Shown here: piece after piece, positions 44,207 to 53,299 of the stretch
Numbering within the stretch: the stretch's first letter is position 1
Layout of the letters: every line of letters starts with the position of its first letter
Assembly (NCBI RefSeq): GCF_900104045.1
Contig: NZ_FNIN01000003.1
Span: 1-64,000 of the forward strand
Source of the DNA: Desulfonauticus submarinus
GTDB taxonomy: Bacteria; Desulfobacterota; Desulfovibrionia; Desulfovibrionales; Desulfonatronovibrionaceae
Reading direction: 5' to 3'
Length of the DNA: 64,000 nt
The notes under the pieces: model-generated
What the model was told of the DNA's origin: nothing
The model's input: only the letters and a program-made list of their open reading frames with translations
Database searches by the model: none
Position numbers and translations under genes: made by a program

Positions 44207-45556
44207 TTAAGAAGATTTGAGATTAAATTTTTTTATTCTTCTCCATAAAGTAGTTTTAGGTAATCCTAAAATTGCAGCAGCAGTCTTTTTATCATATCCT
44301 GTAAATTCAAGAACCTTTTTAATATGTTTTTTTTCAACTTCTTCTAAAGACAATAACACATCACTATCTATTTTATCTAAATTAACAAGAGTTAAATCTG
44401 AGGGTAAATGTTTTGCTTTTATCTCATCTCCATCTGCAAGAGCCACAGCACGTTGGATAATATTTTCCAGTTCTCTAACATTTCCAGGAAAATCGTAATT
44501 GAGCAAGATTGTATATGCTTCTTCTGAAAGTCGTTTTATATTCTTGCCAAACTTTGTATTGTATTTAGTAATAAAATGAAAAATAAGGGGTTTTAAATCT
44601 TCCTTTCTTTCAGAAAGTCTAGGTAAATGTAAGGTAACAACATTTAGGCGAAAAAATAAATCCTCTCTAAATCTATTATCGTCTACTAACTTTCTTAAGT
44701 CTTTATTTGTAGCAGCAATAATTCTGATATCTAAATCAATTGGTTTGGTAGAACCTAATCTATAGATTCTTCTTTCTTCTATAACTTTTAATAACTTTAC
44801 TTGGAGTTTAAGAGGCATATCCCCTATTTCATCTAAAAAAACTGTTCCTTTATGAGCAGCCTCTAATAATCCTTTCTTACTAGAACTTGCTCCTGTAAAT
44901 GCTTCTTTATCGTGTCCAAAAAGCTCATTGGCAATCAGATCTTCTGTAAACGCTCCACAATTTATAGCGACAAAAGGACCTTTTTCCCTTGTACTCAACT
45001 CATGAATCATATGAGCAATCATTTCTTTACCAGTGCCAGTCTCACCTTGTAGCAAAACATTACAATTTAAAGGTGCTATTTTTTTAACCATATCTAAAAT
45101 TTCAACCATCTTAGGACATGTAGCAATAAAATTATTCTGAGATCTATTTGCAACAATTTGTTTTAAAAAAGCATTTTCCTGTTTTAATTTTATTTTTTCT
45201 AAAAGAGAACCCACAGTTAATTCTAATCTATTTTTAGACACAGGTTTTACTAAATAATCACACGCGCCTTGTTTTATTGCTTTTACAGCATTATCTATTG
45301 TAGAATCTCCTGTAACAATAACAATTTCTATAGATTTTTGAAGACGAGTAAGATATTCTAAAATTTTAAAACCATTTATATCAGGTAGCCCTAAATCTAA
45401 AAACAATAAATCATAATCTCGTTTTTCTAATTTAGCTAAAAAATCAGCACCATTATAAAAAACATCAGTTTGAATTGAAAATTTACTCTGAATAATTTTT
45501 GTTACCCGCTTACAAAAAATTTTATCATCATCTAAAATAGCTATTTTAGGCAACAT
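44207..45556 (-). CDS. NtrC-family sigma-54-dependent response regulator
   Basis: A 449-residue regulator with receiver, AAA+ and Fis-type domains. The receiver has ILDDDK and the phospho-acceptor in LLFLDLGLPDING. The AAA+ domain has Walker A GETGTGKE, Walker B GTVFLDEIGDMPL, the arginine-finger region FREDLFFRLNVV and PGNVRELENIIQRAV. The C-terminal HTH is GYDKKTAAAILGLPKTTLWRRIKKF. The sigma-54-contacting GAFTGA loop reads EAFTGA, a Glu in place of the first Gly. I start at ATG 45556, which has a purine-rich AGAAAGAGAGA upstream; a GTG at 45577 has no such site. It lies 35 nt after the kinase gene. Confidence 0.93.
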   Translation of the reverse strand: MLPKIAILDDDKIFCKRVTKIIQSKFSIQTDVFYNGADFLAKLEKRDYDLLFLDLGLPDINGFKILEYLTRLQKSIEIVIVTGDSTIDNAVKAIKQGACDYLVKPVSKNRLELTVGSLLEKIKLKQENAFLKQIVANRSQNNFIATCPKMVEILDMVKKIAPLNCNVLLQGETGTGKEMIAHMIHELSTREKGPFVAINCGAFTEDLIANELFGHDKEAFTGASSSKKGLLEAAHKGTVFLDEIGDMPLKLQVKLLKVIEERRIYRLGSTKPIDLDIRIIAATNKDLRKLVDDNRFREDLFFRLNVVTLHLPRLSERKEDLKPLIFHFITKYNTKFGKNIKRLSEEAYTILLNYDFPGNVRELENIIQRAVALADGDEIKAKHLPSDLTLVNLDKIDSDVLLSLEEVEKKHIKKVLEFTGYDKKTAAAILGLPKTTLWRRIKKFNLKSS

Positions 45557-45591
45557 ATAAAAATCTCTCTTTCTCACATAACATCATTAAA

Positions 45592-46998
45592 TTACGCGTC
45601 TTCTTCACAAGGAAAATAGACAAAAAAAGTAGTTCCTTTATTTTTTTCTGTCTCTACTCTTATCTTTCCGCCATGCTTTTTTACTATTCCATAAACAATA
45701 GAAAGCCCTAATCCAGTACCCTTACCCACTGGTTTGGTAGAAAAAAATGGATCAAATATTCTATCTAAAACATCAGGTGGCATACCTACTCCACTATCTT
45801 CCACAGCTACTTCAACATATCGCTTTCCATTTAATTCTGTTTCCTTTGTACTAATCTTTAAATAACCACCCTCGGGCATTGCCTGAATTGCATTCAAAAA
45901 CAAATTTATAAAAACTTGTTTTAAATTATCATAATTACCCTTTATCTTAGGAATATCCTTTTTGAATTCAGTAATTAATTGAATATTAGAAATCATAAGT
46001 TGATTTCTGACCAATTTTAAAGAAGATTTAACCACCTCTTGAATGTCTAAACTTTCATCTGCATCTTTTAACTTACTTCTTGAAAAATCTAACAAATTTT
46101 TTACCACCGTACTAGCTCGTCTTGCCTCTTCTATTATATCTGAAAGCATTTCTTCTCGTTCTTCTACAGACAAATCCTTCCATTCGTCTACAAGCATCTC
46201 AGCAGTAAGAGAAATATTGTTTAATGGGTTATTTAATTCATGAGCCACTCCAGAAACCAATGTACCTACTGATGCTAATTTTTTGGCCTGAAGTAGATCT
46301 TTTTCTCTTGCTTCAAGCTCTTTTATCATCAAGTTAAAAGCCTCTATAATTGGCGCAAATGAAGACACTCTATCTTTTACTGTAGGAATATAACTAAAAT
46401 CACCATTAGCAATTCTAATGGTTGTTTCTTGAATAAATTTTATCTGTTTTAATAAAGTATAAGTTATGAAAATTAAAAAAATTATTAATAAAGTACCAAA
46501 TAAAAACATCAAAACAGAAGGTATTAATAACAGCCTATTTAAAGATTTATTGACATATACCTTATTTACAGAAAGTATTTTTTTTGCAATAGTTAATATT
46601 TCGTGACCAAGTTCTCTTATTTTATTCACATTAGGTTTTTTCTTATTCTTTACTTCAGTGATAATTTTTTTATATTCAGCAAGTTTTTCTTTTAAATCAA
46701 CAATGCATTTTTTACATTCTGGAAATTTCTGTTTTAGCATAAATTCATTTGAATCTTTTTCTATTTTACTAATATAAAGCAAAACTTCACTTAAATCATT
46801 TACATCTATACCAAAAGCAAAATTCTTTTCATATCTTCTAAGTTCAAGAACATCTTCCATAAAATCATGAGCCCGTTCTAAAGAATTTAATTCTTCTTTA
46901 AACACATTCATATTATAGATATAAGCAATTAAATGAAAAATAAGGAAAATAGCAGAGGCCGCTGTAATTAAAATAATCCGAAGCTTAAGGTCTTTCAT
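45592..46998 (-). CDS. Membrane sensor histidine kinase (NtrB-like partner)
   Basis: A 468-residue kinase. Two membrane helices (residues about 8-28 and 158-180) enclose an extracytoplasmic helical sensor of about 130 residues with CKKC in its middle. A HAMP-like linker follows ([15 protein letters not shown]). The HisKA motif is [21 protein letters not shown], and the ATPase boxes are [62 protein letters not shown]. It should phosphorylate the adjacent sigma-54 regulator. The CxxC in the sensor could report redox or metals, which is a guess. It starts 26 nt after radA with AAGAGGT as binding site. Confidence 0.93.
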   Translation of the reverse strand: MKDLKLRIILITAASAIFLIFHLIAYIYNMNVFKEELNSLERAHDFMEDVLELRRYEKNFAFGIDVNDLSEVLLYISKIEKDSNEFMLKQKFPECKKCIVDLKEKLAEYKKIITEVKNKKKPNVNKIRELGHEILTIAKKILSVNKVYVNKSLNRLLLIPSVLMFLFGTLLIIFLIFITYTLLKQIKFIQETTIRIANGDFSYIPTVKDRVSSFAPIIEAFNLMIKELEAREKDLLQAKKLASVGTLVSGVAHELNNPLNNISLTAEMLVDEWKDLSVEEREEMLSDIIEEARRASTVVKNLLDFSRSKLKDADESLDIQEVVKSSLKLVRNQLMISNIQLITEFKKDIPKIKGNYDNLKQVFINLFLNAIQAMPEGGYLKISTKETELNGKRYVEVAVEDSGVGMPPDVLDRIFDPFFSTKPVGKGTGLGLSIVYGIVKKHGGKIRVETEKNKGTTFFVYFPCEEDA

Positions 46999-47024
46999 CT
47001 GTTACCTCTTATCTTAAATTTCTA

Positions 47025-48353
47025 TTAAGCAAATAATATTTTATGCATATCTTCCAAAGACTTTAAAGCCTTACTAGGGGCAAAAATAGGGGCATATCCA
47101 AGTCGTTTAGCCTGGCGCATTCTAAGATCATGTCCTAAAACATTTCTAATTTGACCATTTAAATCTATCTCTCCCCAAAATACACTCCCTTTGGGAAGAG
47201 AAGTATCATAAAAAGAAGAAAGCACTGCTGCGCATAAAGCCAAATCCAGGCCAGGTTCCTTTATTTGCAATCCTCCACCAATCTTAACATATACATCTTT
47301 ATCTTTAAGGTTTATCCTAATTTTTTTCTCTATTACAGCCAGAAGTAAGTTTAAACGGTTTTGGTCTATTCCCTGAGAGACCCTGCGAGGCATAGCTAAA
47401 AAAGAATTATTAACAAGAGCCTGTACTTCTACTGCTAAAACCTTTTGACCTTCTAAGGTAAGGGTAAGGGCCTGGCCACTAAATGATTTCTCTCCATCTT
47501 GGAGAAAAAATGTTGCTGGATCTTTAACAACTTCTAACCCATTTGTTTTCATTTCTAAAATAAGCACTTCATCAGCAGGCCCATATCTATTTTTCACTAC
47601 TCTTAAAATTCTAAAAAGATGCTCTCTATCTCCCTCTAGGTACAATACACAATCAACCATATGTTCTAAAAGCTTAGGTCCAGCAATAGTACCGTCTTTA
47701 GTTACATGGCCTACTAAAAATAAACATAAAGCACTAGATTTTGCTAAAGAAATCAATTCTAATGTCACTTCCCTAACTTGAGAAGGACTACCTGCAACAG
47801 ATTCTAAATTAGAACTAGTAATAGTTTGAACAGAATCAACTACAGCAAAATCATAGCCTTGTTTTAAAATAGACATTATTTCTTCTAAACTAAGACTATA
47901 AAAAAAATATAAATTTTCTGATTCAATGCCTAAGCGATTAGCTCTACTTTTAACCTGAGCCAAAGATTCTTCGCCACTTATATAAATTGTTTTTAACCCT
48001 TTTCTAGCTAAAAAACCTGCAAGTTGTAAAAGCCAAGTAGACTTGCCAATTCCAGGCTCTCCTCCTAATAAATACACTCCTCCTCTTACCAGACCTTTTC
48101 CTAAAAAGGTATCTATCTCTTTTATTTTTGTAGAAAAATATACTTCCTCTTGAGGTAAATTTTTATCAAGAGAACAAATAGGAGTAGAAATTTTTAAATC
48201 ATTTAAACGATTACTCTGAATAGAAGAATGTTTTTTAGAAAAAAAGATTTGTTGAAGAGAATTCCACTCCCCACAATTAGGACATTGTCCATACCAGGTT
48301 AAAAACTTACTACCACATTTTTTGCAAATATATTGCTTTTTTTCTTTTGCCAA
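47025..48353 (-). CDS. radA: DNA repair protein RadA
   Basis: A 442-residue branch-migration ATPase. It has an N-terminal zinc finger (Cys10, Cys13, Cys24, Cys27), Walker A GGEPGIGKSTWLLQ, the RadA-specific KNRYGPADEV and a C-terminal Lon-like domain with KIGGGLQIKEPGLDLALCAAVLSS and GEIDLNGQIRNV. It processes recombination intermediates. It lies 2 nt after the zinc-ribbon gene and is followed by the sensor-kinase gene. Confidence 0.96.
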   Translation of the reverse strand: MAKEKKQYICKKCGSKFLTWYGQCPNCGEWNSLQQIFFSKKHSSIQSNRLNDLKISTPICSLDKNLPQEEVYFSTKIKEIDTFLGKGLVRGGVYLLGGEPGIGKSTWLLQLAGFLARKGLKTIYISGEESLAQVKSRANRLGIESENLYFFYSLSLEEIMSILKQGYDFAVVDSVQTITSSNLESVAGSPSQVREVTLELISLAKSSALCLFLVGHVTKDGTIAGPKLLEHMVDCVLYLEGDREHLFRILRVVKNRYGPADEVLILEMKTNGLEVVKDPATFFLQDGEKSFSGQALTLTLEGQKVLAVEVQALVNNSFLAMPRRVSQGIDQNRLNLLLAVIEKKIRINLKDKDVYVKIGGGLQIKEPGLDLALCAAVLSSFYDTSLPKGSVFWGEIDLNGQIRNVLGHDLRMRQAKRLGYAPIFAPSKALKSLEDMHKILFA

Positions 48354-48355
48354 GG

Positions 48356-49186
48356 CTATTTCTTTTTAGGTGGATTTTTTACATCTATAACTTCTAAACC
48401 AAATTCTTGTACATTTTCAGGAGGATTATAAAAAACAACCATAAACGGAACTCTTCCACCTGGTTTAACAAAGGTATTATTAGTCAAGATGCCAATTTTT
48501 GAGTTTAAAACTCCTTCTAATTCATCTTTACTCATCATTTGTAATTGAAACAAAGAAGCACTATTGCCAGCTAAAAATTCTTTTTTTTCTATTATATTCC
48601 CTTTATCATCACTAATAGTTGCTCTAATTTTTATTAATTCTTTTGTTTGATTAAAATTATTAACTGCCTCTCCCTCTATAACAAATAACTCTCCAATCTT
48701 TTCATTTTTTACAAAATATTGTTTTACATTTTCTAAAGCAATATTTTTAACCTTTTCTTCTAATTGCTTCTTATTGAGCTTACTTTCTACTTTTCCTGAA
48801 GTAGGAAAAATCCATGACTTGATTTGAGGATAAAATAAGTATCCAGCAATACCTATCAAAATCAAAACAACAGTAAGAAAAACAATGATAAATACTTTTT
48901 TCTTATTTATCTTCTTATCTTTTTTTACCTCTTCGGCTTCCTCTATATTTACTCTATATTTTTTATCAGACTGGACAGTCAAACCAGAAGAAACTGATTC
49001 CTCTTCAGGGATAGCAGTATCATCTATTTCATCAAGCTCTAGTTTATCATCAACAGGCTCATCAGGCTTATCTGGCTTATATGGAAAAATATGACCACAT
49101 TTAGAACACTTTAACTTTACTCCTTCCTTTACCTTATCATCTGGCAAATTATATTTAACTTTACACTCGGGGCATTCAACTATCAT
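48356..49186 (-). CDS. Zinc-ribbon (MJ0042-type) membrane protein with DUF3426-like domain
   Basis: A 276-residue protein. The N-terminal zinc ribbon is MIVECPECKVKYNLPDDKVKEGVKLKCSKCGHIFPY. An acidic linker leads to one membrane helix (about 97-117, KVFIIVFLTVVLILIGIAGYLFY). The C-terminal domain (about 145-276) resembles DUF3426, with FVIEGEAVNNFNQTKELIKIRATISDDKGNIIEKKEFLAGN. Function is unknown. Similar proteins are common in deltaproteobacteria, often beside hpt. It lies between hpt and radA in the operon. Confidence 0.85.
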   Translation of the reverse strand: MIVECPECKVKYNLPDDKVKEGVKLKCSKCGHIFPYKPDKPDEPVDDKLELDEIDDTAIPEEESVSSGLTVQSDKKYRVNIEEAEEVKKDKKINKKKVFIIVFLTVVLILIGIAGYLFYPQIKSWIFPTSGKVESKLNKKQLEEKVKNIALENVKQYFVKNEKIGELFVIEGEAVNNFNQTKELIKIRATISDDKGNIIEKKEFLAGNSASLFQLQMMSKDELEGVLNSKIGILTNNTFVKPGGRVPFMVVFYNPPENVQEFGLEVIDVKNPPKKK

Positions 49187-49200
49187 CTAACTTCCCCCTT

Positions 49201-49719
49201 TTAATTAAACTTAAGTTCAAACACTCCAGAAAGATTTCTATATTGTTCTGCATAATCAAGCCCATAACCAACAATAAATCCTTTTTCCAGCGAAAATCCC
49301 ACATAATCTACCTGAACATCTATTTCCCTACGTTCTCTTTTATCAATTAAGGCACAAATTTTCACACTTTTTGCCTTCCGAGCTGTCAAAACTTTTTTTA
49401 AATAAGCCATGGAATGGCCTGTATCAACAATGTCTTCTACCAAAAGTAAATGTTTTCCTTCTACTGAAATCTCTATATCTTTGGAAAACACCACTTTTCC
49501 AGAACTACTAGTCTTATTTGCATAACTTGAAAGACGAACAAAATCTACTTCTAAATCTAACTTGATCTCCCTCACTAAGTCAGCAAAAAACATAAAAGCT
49601 CCTTTTAAAACACAAACAACAATTAAATCCTTCTCTTTATAATCTTGAGTAATTTGTTCTCCTAATTCTTTTACGCGTTTAGAAATTGCTTCAGAAGTAA
49701 ACACAGGCATAAGCTTCAT
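49201..49719 (-). CDS. hpt: Hypoxanthine phosphoribosyltransferase
   Basis: A 172-residue purine-salvage enzyme with VCVLKGAFMFFADLVREI, EVDFVRLSSY and the PRPP-binding loop LLLVEDIVDTGHSMAYL, ending ALIDKRERREIDVQVDYVGFSLEKGFIVGYGLDY. I start at ATG 49719 because GGAGGAG lies six bases upstream. The earlier ATG at 49731 would use those same bases as codons. Confidence 0.94.
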   Translation of the reverse strand: MKLMPVFTSEAISKRVKELGEQITQDYKEKDLIVVCVLKGAFMFFADLVREIKLDLEVDFVRLSSYANKTSSSGKVVFSKDIEISVEGKHLLLVEDIVDTGHSMAYLKKVLTARKAKSVKICALIDKRERREIDVQVDYVGFSLEKGFIVGYGLDYAEQYRNLSGVFELKFN

Positions 49720-49741
49720 AGTCTCCTCCATGTAAAAAATA

Positions 49742-50209
49742 TTACATCTCTATTAACATTGCAATTTCATCACATTCTGGGAACTTTGGGCATTTAAGAC
49801 AATCTGCCCATACTTTTTGAGGTAAAACATTTTTATCCACTACCTTAAAACCAAGGTGAGCAAAAAAATTCTTTTGATAAGTTAACACAAAAACCTTATA
49901 AATACCTAAAGTAATTGCTTCACTAAGACACATCTCAACTAATTTTCTTCCCCAACCAGACCCTTGCTTATCTCTGCGCACAGCCAAAGACCTAACCTCT
50001 GCCAAATTATCCCAAACAATAGTCAAAGCACAACATCCATAAATATCTTCTGTGGTTCTCTCTGCCAAAACTAAATAATCTCTTAATTGAGAATACAACT
50101 CACTATAGGATCTTGGCAAAAGTAAACCCTCATTAGCATAATCCATAAGCAAACCATGAATTGCCTTAACATCTTTTATCCTAGCTTTGCGAATATAAAG
50201 GGAATTCAC
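49742..50209 (-). CDS. argA: Short N-acetylglutamate-synthase-type GNAT acetyltransferase
   Basis: A 155-residue GNAT protein. IRKARIKDVKAIHGLLMDYANEGLLLPRSYSELYSQLRDYLV and VRSLAVRRDKQGSGWGRKLVEMCL (acetyl-CoA loop), with a C-terminal CLKCPKFPECDEIAMLIEM, match the short ArgA type used for arginine synthesis in several deltaproteobacteria. It acetylates glutamate; substrate is inferred. The GTG start overlaps the tlpA stop (GTGA). Confidence 0.82.
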   Translation of the reverse strand: MNSLYIRKARIKDVKAIHGLLMDYANEGLLLPRSYSELYSQLRDYLVLAERTTEDIYGCCALTIVWDNLAEVRSLAVRRDKQGSGWGRKLVEMCLSEAITLGIYKVFVLTYQKNFFAHLGFKVVDKNVLPQKVWADCLKCPKFPECDEIAMLIEM

Positions 50210-50670
50210 TGTAAAAGCTCTCCTATTTTTCTATTTAACTCATCAAAAGAAATATATCCCTCATGAACATAAAGCTTTTGTCCATTTTGATTATAAATTA
50301 TTAATTTAGGTAAACCACTAACCTCGAAAACACGAACGACATCACCTCTTCCTAAAAAAACAGGATAATTAAAATTTACTTTATTTATAAAGTTCAAATA
50401 CATAGCTGGACTTTCATCCAAAGAAACTCCAAGTATTGAAAGCTCTGCCTGGTCATATACTGTTCTAAGTTTTATTAAACCTGGTATTTCCATTCTGCAA
50501 GGTGGACACCAACTTGCCCAAAAACTAACTAAAACAAGTTGGCTTCTGGCTGTGGCAATCATTGAAATCACATCACCTGACTTCACAATTTTAATCTCTT
50601 TAGCTTTAAGGGTTACACTAGAACTCAAGATAAAACTTATTATCACACAAAATATAAAAAATCTTCTCAT
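50206..50670 (-). CDS. TlpA/ResA-like periplasmic thioredoxin
   Basis: About 154 residues: a signal peptide (RRFFIFCVIISFILSSSVTLKA) followed by a thioredoxin fold with the active site ASWCPPCRMEIPGLIKL and ESPAMYLNFINKVNFNYPVFLG. It should reduce or shuffle disulfides in the periplasm, for example for cytochrome c maturation, where DsbD at 58461 could supply electrons. The ATG at 50670 has AGGAGG seven bases upstream and opens a signal peptide. A longer frame to 50724 would overlap metH and is not preferred. Confidence 0.85.
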   Translation of the reverse strand: MRRFFIFCVIISFILSSSVTLKAKEIKIVKSGDVISMIATARSQLVLVSFWASWCPPCRMEIPGLIKLRTVYDQAELSILGVSLDESPAMYLNFINKVNFNYPVFLGRGDVVRVFEVSGLPKLIIYNQNGQKLYVHEGYISFDELNRKIGELLQ

Positions 50671-50698
50671 ATATCCTCCTAAACTAAAACAAACTTCC

Positions 50699-53104
50699 TC
50701 AATTAAAAGCTTCCTCCTTGGCATTAGTAATAAGCTCTTTAACTAATTTAACTGCTGCTACAGCATCCTCTGAGTAACCATCTGCACCTATTTTTTTAGC
50801 AAATGCCTGAGTTACTACAGCTCCTCCCACAATAACTTTACAGTCCAAATTCTGTTCCTTAACTAACTTAATTGTGTCTTCCATTCTAACCATAGTGGTA
50901 GTCATAAGAGCAGAAAGCCCAATAATCTTTGCTTTCTCCCTTTTAGCAACCTCTACTATTTTAGTGGCTGGCACATCCTTCCCCAAATCAATAACCTCAA
51001 ACCCATGATTTTTTAACATTAAACACACAATGTTCTTACCTATATCGTGAATATCACCTTCAACTGTAGCCATTACGATTTTAGGCCCTCTTCTCCCACT
51101 TTCTTTTTTTAACCAAGGTTCTAAAAAGGCCACTCCTTCTTGCATAGCCTCTGCACTTAAAAGAAGTTGAGGAAGGAAATATTCTCTTTTCTCATATTTC
51201 TCTCCCACTTCTGTAATTCCAGGAATCAATTCCTCATTTAATAATGCAAAACCACTTTTATGTTCTATTTCTCTTTTTAAAATCTCAATTAATTTCTCTT
51301 TATCTCCTGCAATAACTGCATCTTTTGCATTTGAAATTATTCTTTGTTTGGAAATTTTTTTTTCTACTCTAGACTCTCCAACTTGCCAATTTGAAAACAC
51401 ATTTACAAACTCTTTGGCTTGTTTATCTTTATTTAACAATAGATTAGTAGTATAAAATATCTCTAAAATCTTAGACGAATTAGGATTAACAATACAGCTA
51501 CTAAGACCATTTGCGATAGCCATAGCCAAAAATGTTGAATTTATTAATTCCCTGGCAGGCAGACCAAAAGAGATATTAGAAAGGCCTAAAGTTGTTGGGA
51601 ATCCTTGTCTAGTACAGTACTTTATTACCTCTAAGCAGGCTTTTGCTGCTTCTGGTTTAGAAGATACAGTTAAAGCCAAGGCATCTATCAAAATAAGACG
51701 TTTAGAAATACCTAAATCTAGGCATTTCTTTATCATCTTTTCTATTATAGCTATACGTTCTTTAGAAGTAACAGGGAGTTTTTTCCCCTCTAAAGGCAAC
51801 AAAATAAAAGGGGCTCCATAATCTCTACATAAAGGCCCAAGTTTTTCTAGTCTTCCTTTTTCTCCACTAATAGAATTTATCAATGGAGAACCAGGGTAAA
51901 TCTGTAAACTTTTCTCAATAGCCAAAAAATTTGTTGAATCAAAACAAAGAATAGGATCAAATCGTTTAACAAGTTCAAAACCTAACCTTGGTAATATTTT
52001 ATCTTCTTTAACTAAGGGAGCACCAACATTTACATCTAATACCTTAGCTCCTGCCTCTAACTGCTCTTCTCCAAGTTCAAGAGCATAGTGCAAGTTCCCG
52101 CTTTGCAACTCCTCTGTAAGAATTTTCTTGCCTGTAGGATTTATTCTTTCTCCAATCAACACTGGTTTATGTTCAAAACCAAAAAATACATATTTTGACC
52201 TTGAAGTAAGAGCAAACGAAGTATGCGCAGAATTCTTTTGAAATTTAAGAGAACTCAGTAATTCTCTTAAAGAGGCAATATGTTGAGGAGTCGTCCCACA
52301 GCATCCACCAAGACATTTCACCCCCATTTTAGCAAATTCAAGCATTTGAAAGGCAAAAGGCTCTGGTTCCAGTTTAAAAACAGTTTTCCCATCCTCCAAA
52401 ACAGGTAATCCTGCATTTGGTTCCACTAAAATAGGCGTAGAAGATACTTCTAACATTTCCTGAACAATAGGGAGCAGTTCCTTAGGCCCAAGGCTACAAT
52501 TAATAGCAATAAAATCGACATTCATGTTCAACATTGTTAAGACAAAACCAGTAGGTGTTGTGCCTGTAAGAGAAGTATTTCCCTCAAAGGTCATAGAAAT
52601 ACCAATAGGAAAAGAAGCATCAACCCGTCTTGCAGCCACAACTACAGCCCTAGCCTCAGCTAAATCAAAATGAGTTTCTCCTAAAATCAAATCTACTCCA
52701 CCTGCGACAAGCCCTCTTATTTGTTCTTCAAAAGCATCGACTAATTCTTCAAAGTCCACATCTCCTAGAGGTCTAAGCATTTTCCCTGTAGGCCCTACAC
52801 TTCCTGCAACTAAAGCTTTCCCTTGAACTGCCTTTTTAGCTAACAATGCCATTTTTTTATTTACTTCAAACACATTGTACTTAGAGGGAAGTTTAAATCT
52901 ATTAGCTCCAAAGGTATTAGTAGTAATCACCTTTGAGCCTGCTTGAACATAAGCTAAATGAGCATTTACAATGACTTCTGGTTTACAAAGAGCAAAAATT
53001 TCTGGCATTTCTCCCGGAGGAAGTCCTTGACCCTGTAAAAGAGTACCCATCCCGCCATCAAAAAGAATAAACTCATCTGAATTTAAAATTTCTCTAAACT
53101 TCAT
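50699..53104 (-). CDS. metH: Methionine synthase, cobalamin-dependent, lacking the reactivation domain
   Basis: An 801-residue MetH. The homocysteine domain (1 to about 290) has LFDGGMGTLLQ and zinc ligands Cys203, Cys268 and Cys269. The methyltetrahydrofolate (pterin) domain (about 310-570) has VLIGERINPTGKK and VLDVNVGAP. The cobalamin cap and Rossmann domains follow, with DIHDIGKN at 684-691 (His686 is the cobalt ligand). The 330-residue AdoMet-dependent reactivation domain of E. coli MetH is absent, so reactivation must come from a separate protein, as in other short MetH organisms. No cobalamin riboswitch is seen upstream. It heads the metH-tlpA-argA-hpt-radA run. Confidence 0.94.
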   Translation of the reverse strand: MKFREILNSDEFILFDGGMGTLLQGQGLPPGEMPEIFALCKPEVIVNAHLAYVQAGSKVITTNTFGANRFKLPSKYNVFEVNKKMALLAKKAVQGKALVAGSVGPTGKMLRPLGDVDFEELVDAFEEQIRGLVAGGVDLILGETHFDLAEARAVVVAARRVDASFPIGISMTFEGNTSLTGTTPTGFVLTMLNMNVDFIAINCSLGPKELLPIVQEMLEVSSTPILVEPNAGLPVLEDGKTVFKLEPEPFAFQMLEFAKMGVKCLGGCCGTTPQHIASLRELLSSLKFQKNSAHTSFALTSRSKYVFFGFEHKPVLIGERINPTGKKILTEELQSGNLHYALELGEEQLEAGAKVLDVNVGAPLVKEDKILPRLGFELVKRFDPILCFDSTNFLAIEKSLQIYPGSPLINSISGEKGRLEKLGPLCRDYGAPFILLPLEGKKLPVTSKERIAIIEKMIKKCLDLGISKRLILIDALALTVSSKPEAAKACLEVIKYCTRQGFPTTLGLSNISFGLPARELINSTFLAMAIANGLSSCIVNPNSSKILEIFYTTNLLLNKDKQAKEFVNVFSNWQVGESRVEKKISKQRIISNAKDAVIAGDKEKLIEILKREIEHKSGFALLNEELIPGITEVGEKYEKREYFLPQLLLSAEAMQEGVAFLEPWLKKESGRRGPKIVMATVEGDIHDIGKNIVCLMLKNHGFEVIDLGKDVPATKIVEVAKREKAKIIGLSALMTTTMVRMEDTIKLVKEQNLDCKVIVGGAVVTQAFAKKIGADGYSEDAVAAVKLVKELITNAKEEAFN

Positions 53105-53237
53105 AAATCTTACCTATTTAAAAATACTTAACTTTCTTACATTAAGCCTAGACAAATCCCATTTTTGTTTTAACAACAATAAATCTTAGTTTATTATATT
53201 AAACCAACATGTATTTGGGTTTTCATAGTGTAAAACC

Positions 53238-53264
53238 TTGCAAAGGACAAATAAAAAATATACT
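53238..53264 (+). promoter_or_regulatory. Possible promoter of rpoH
   Basis: TTGCAA (53238-53243) and TATACT (53259-53264), 15-nt spacer, about 30 nt before the start codon. The short spacer lowers confidence. Confidence 0.4.
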
Positions 53265-53299
53265 CTCCCTATTAACAAACAACTTAGGATAAATTTTTT

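Noticed and set aside
50671-50724. Longer TlpA-like protein overlapping metH
   Set aside because: The extra 18 residues precede the signal peptide, and AGGAGG sits right before the ATG at 50670.
53105-53299. Possible cobalamin riboswitch before metH
   Set aside because: The leader is short and AT-rich and I see no B12-box-like conserved segment or stacked helices.
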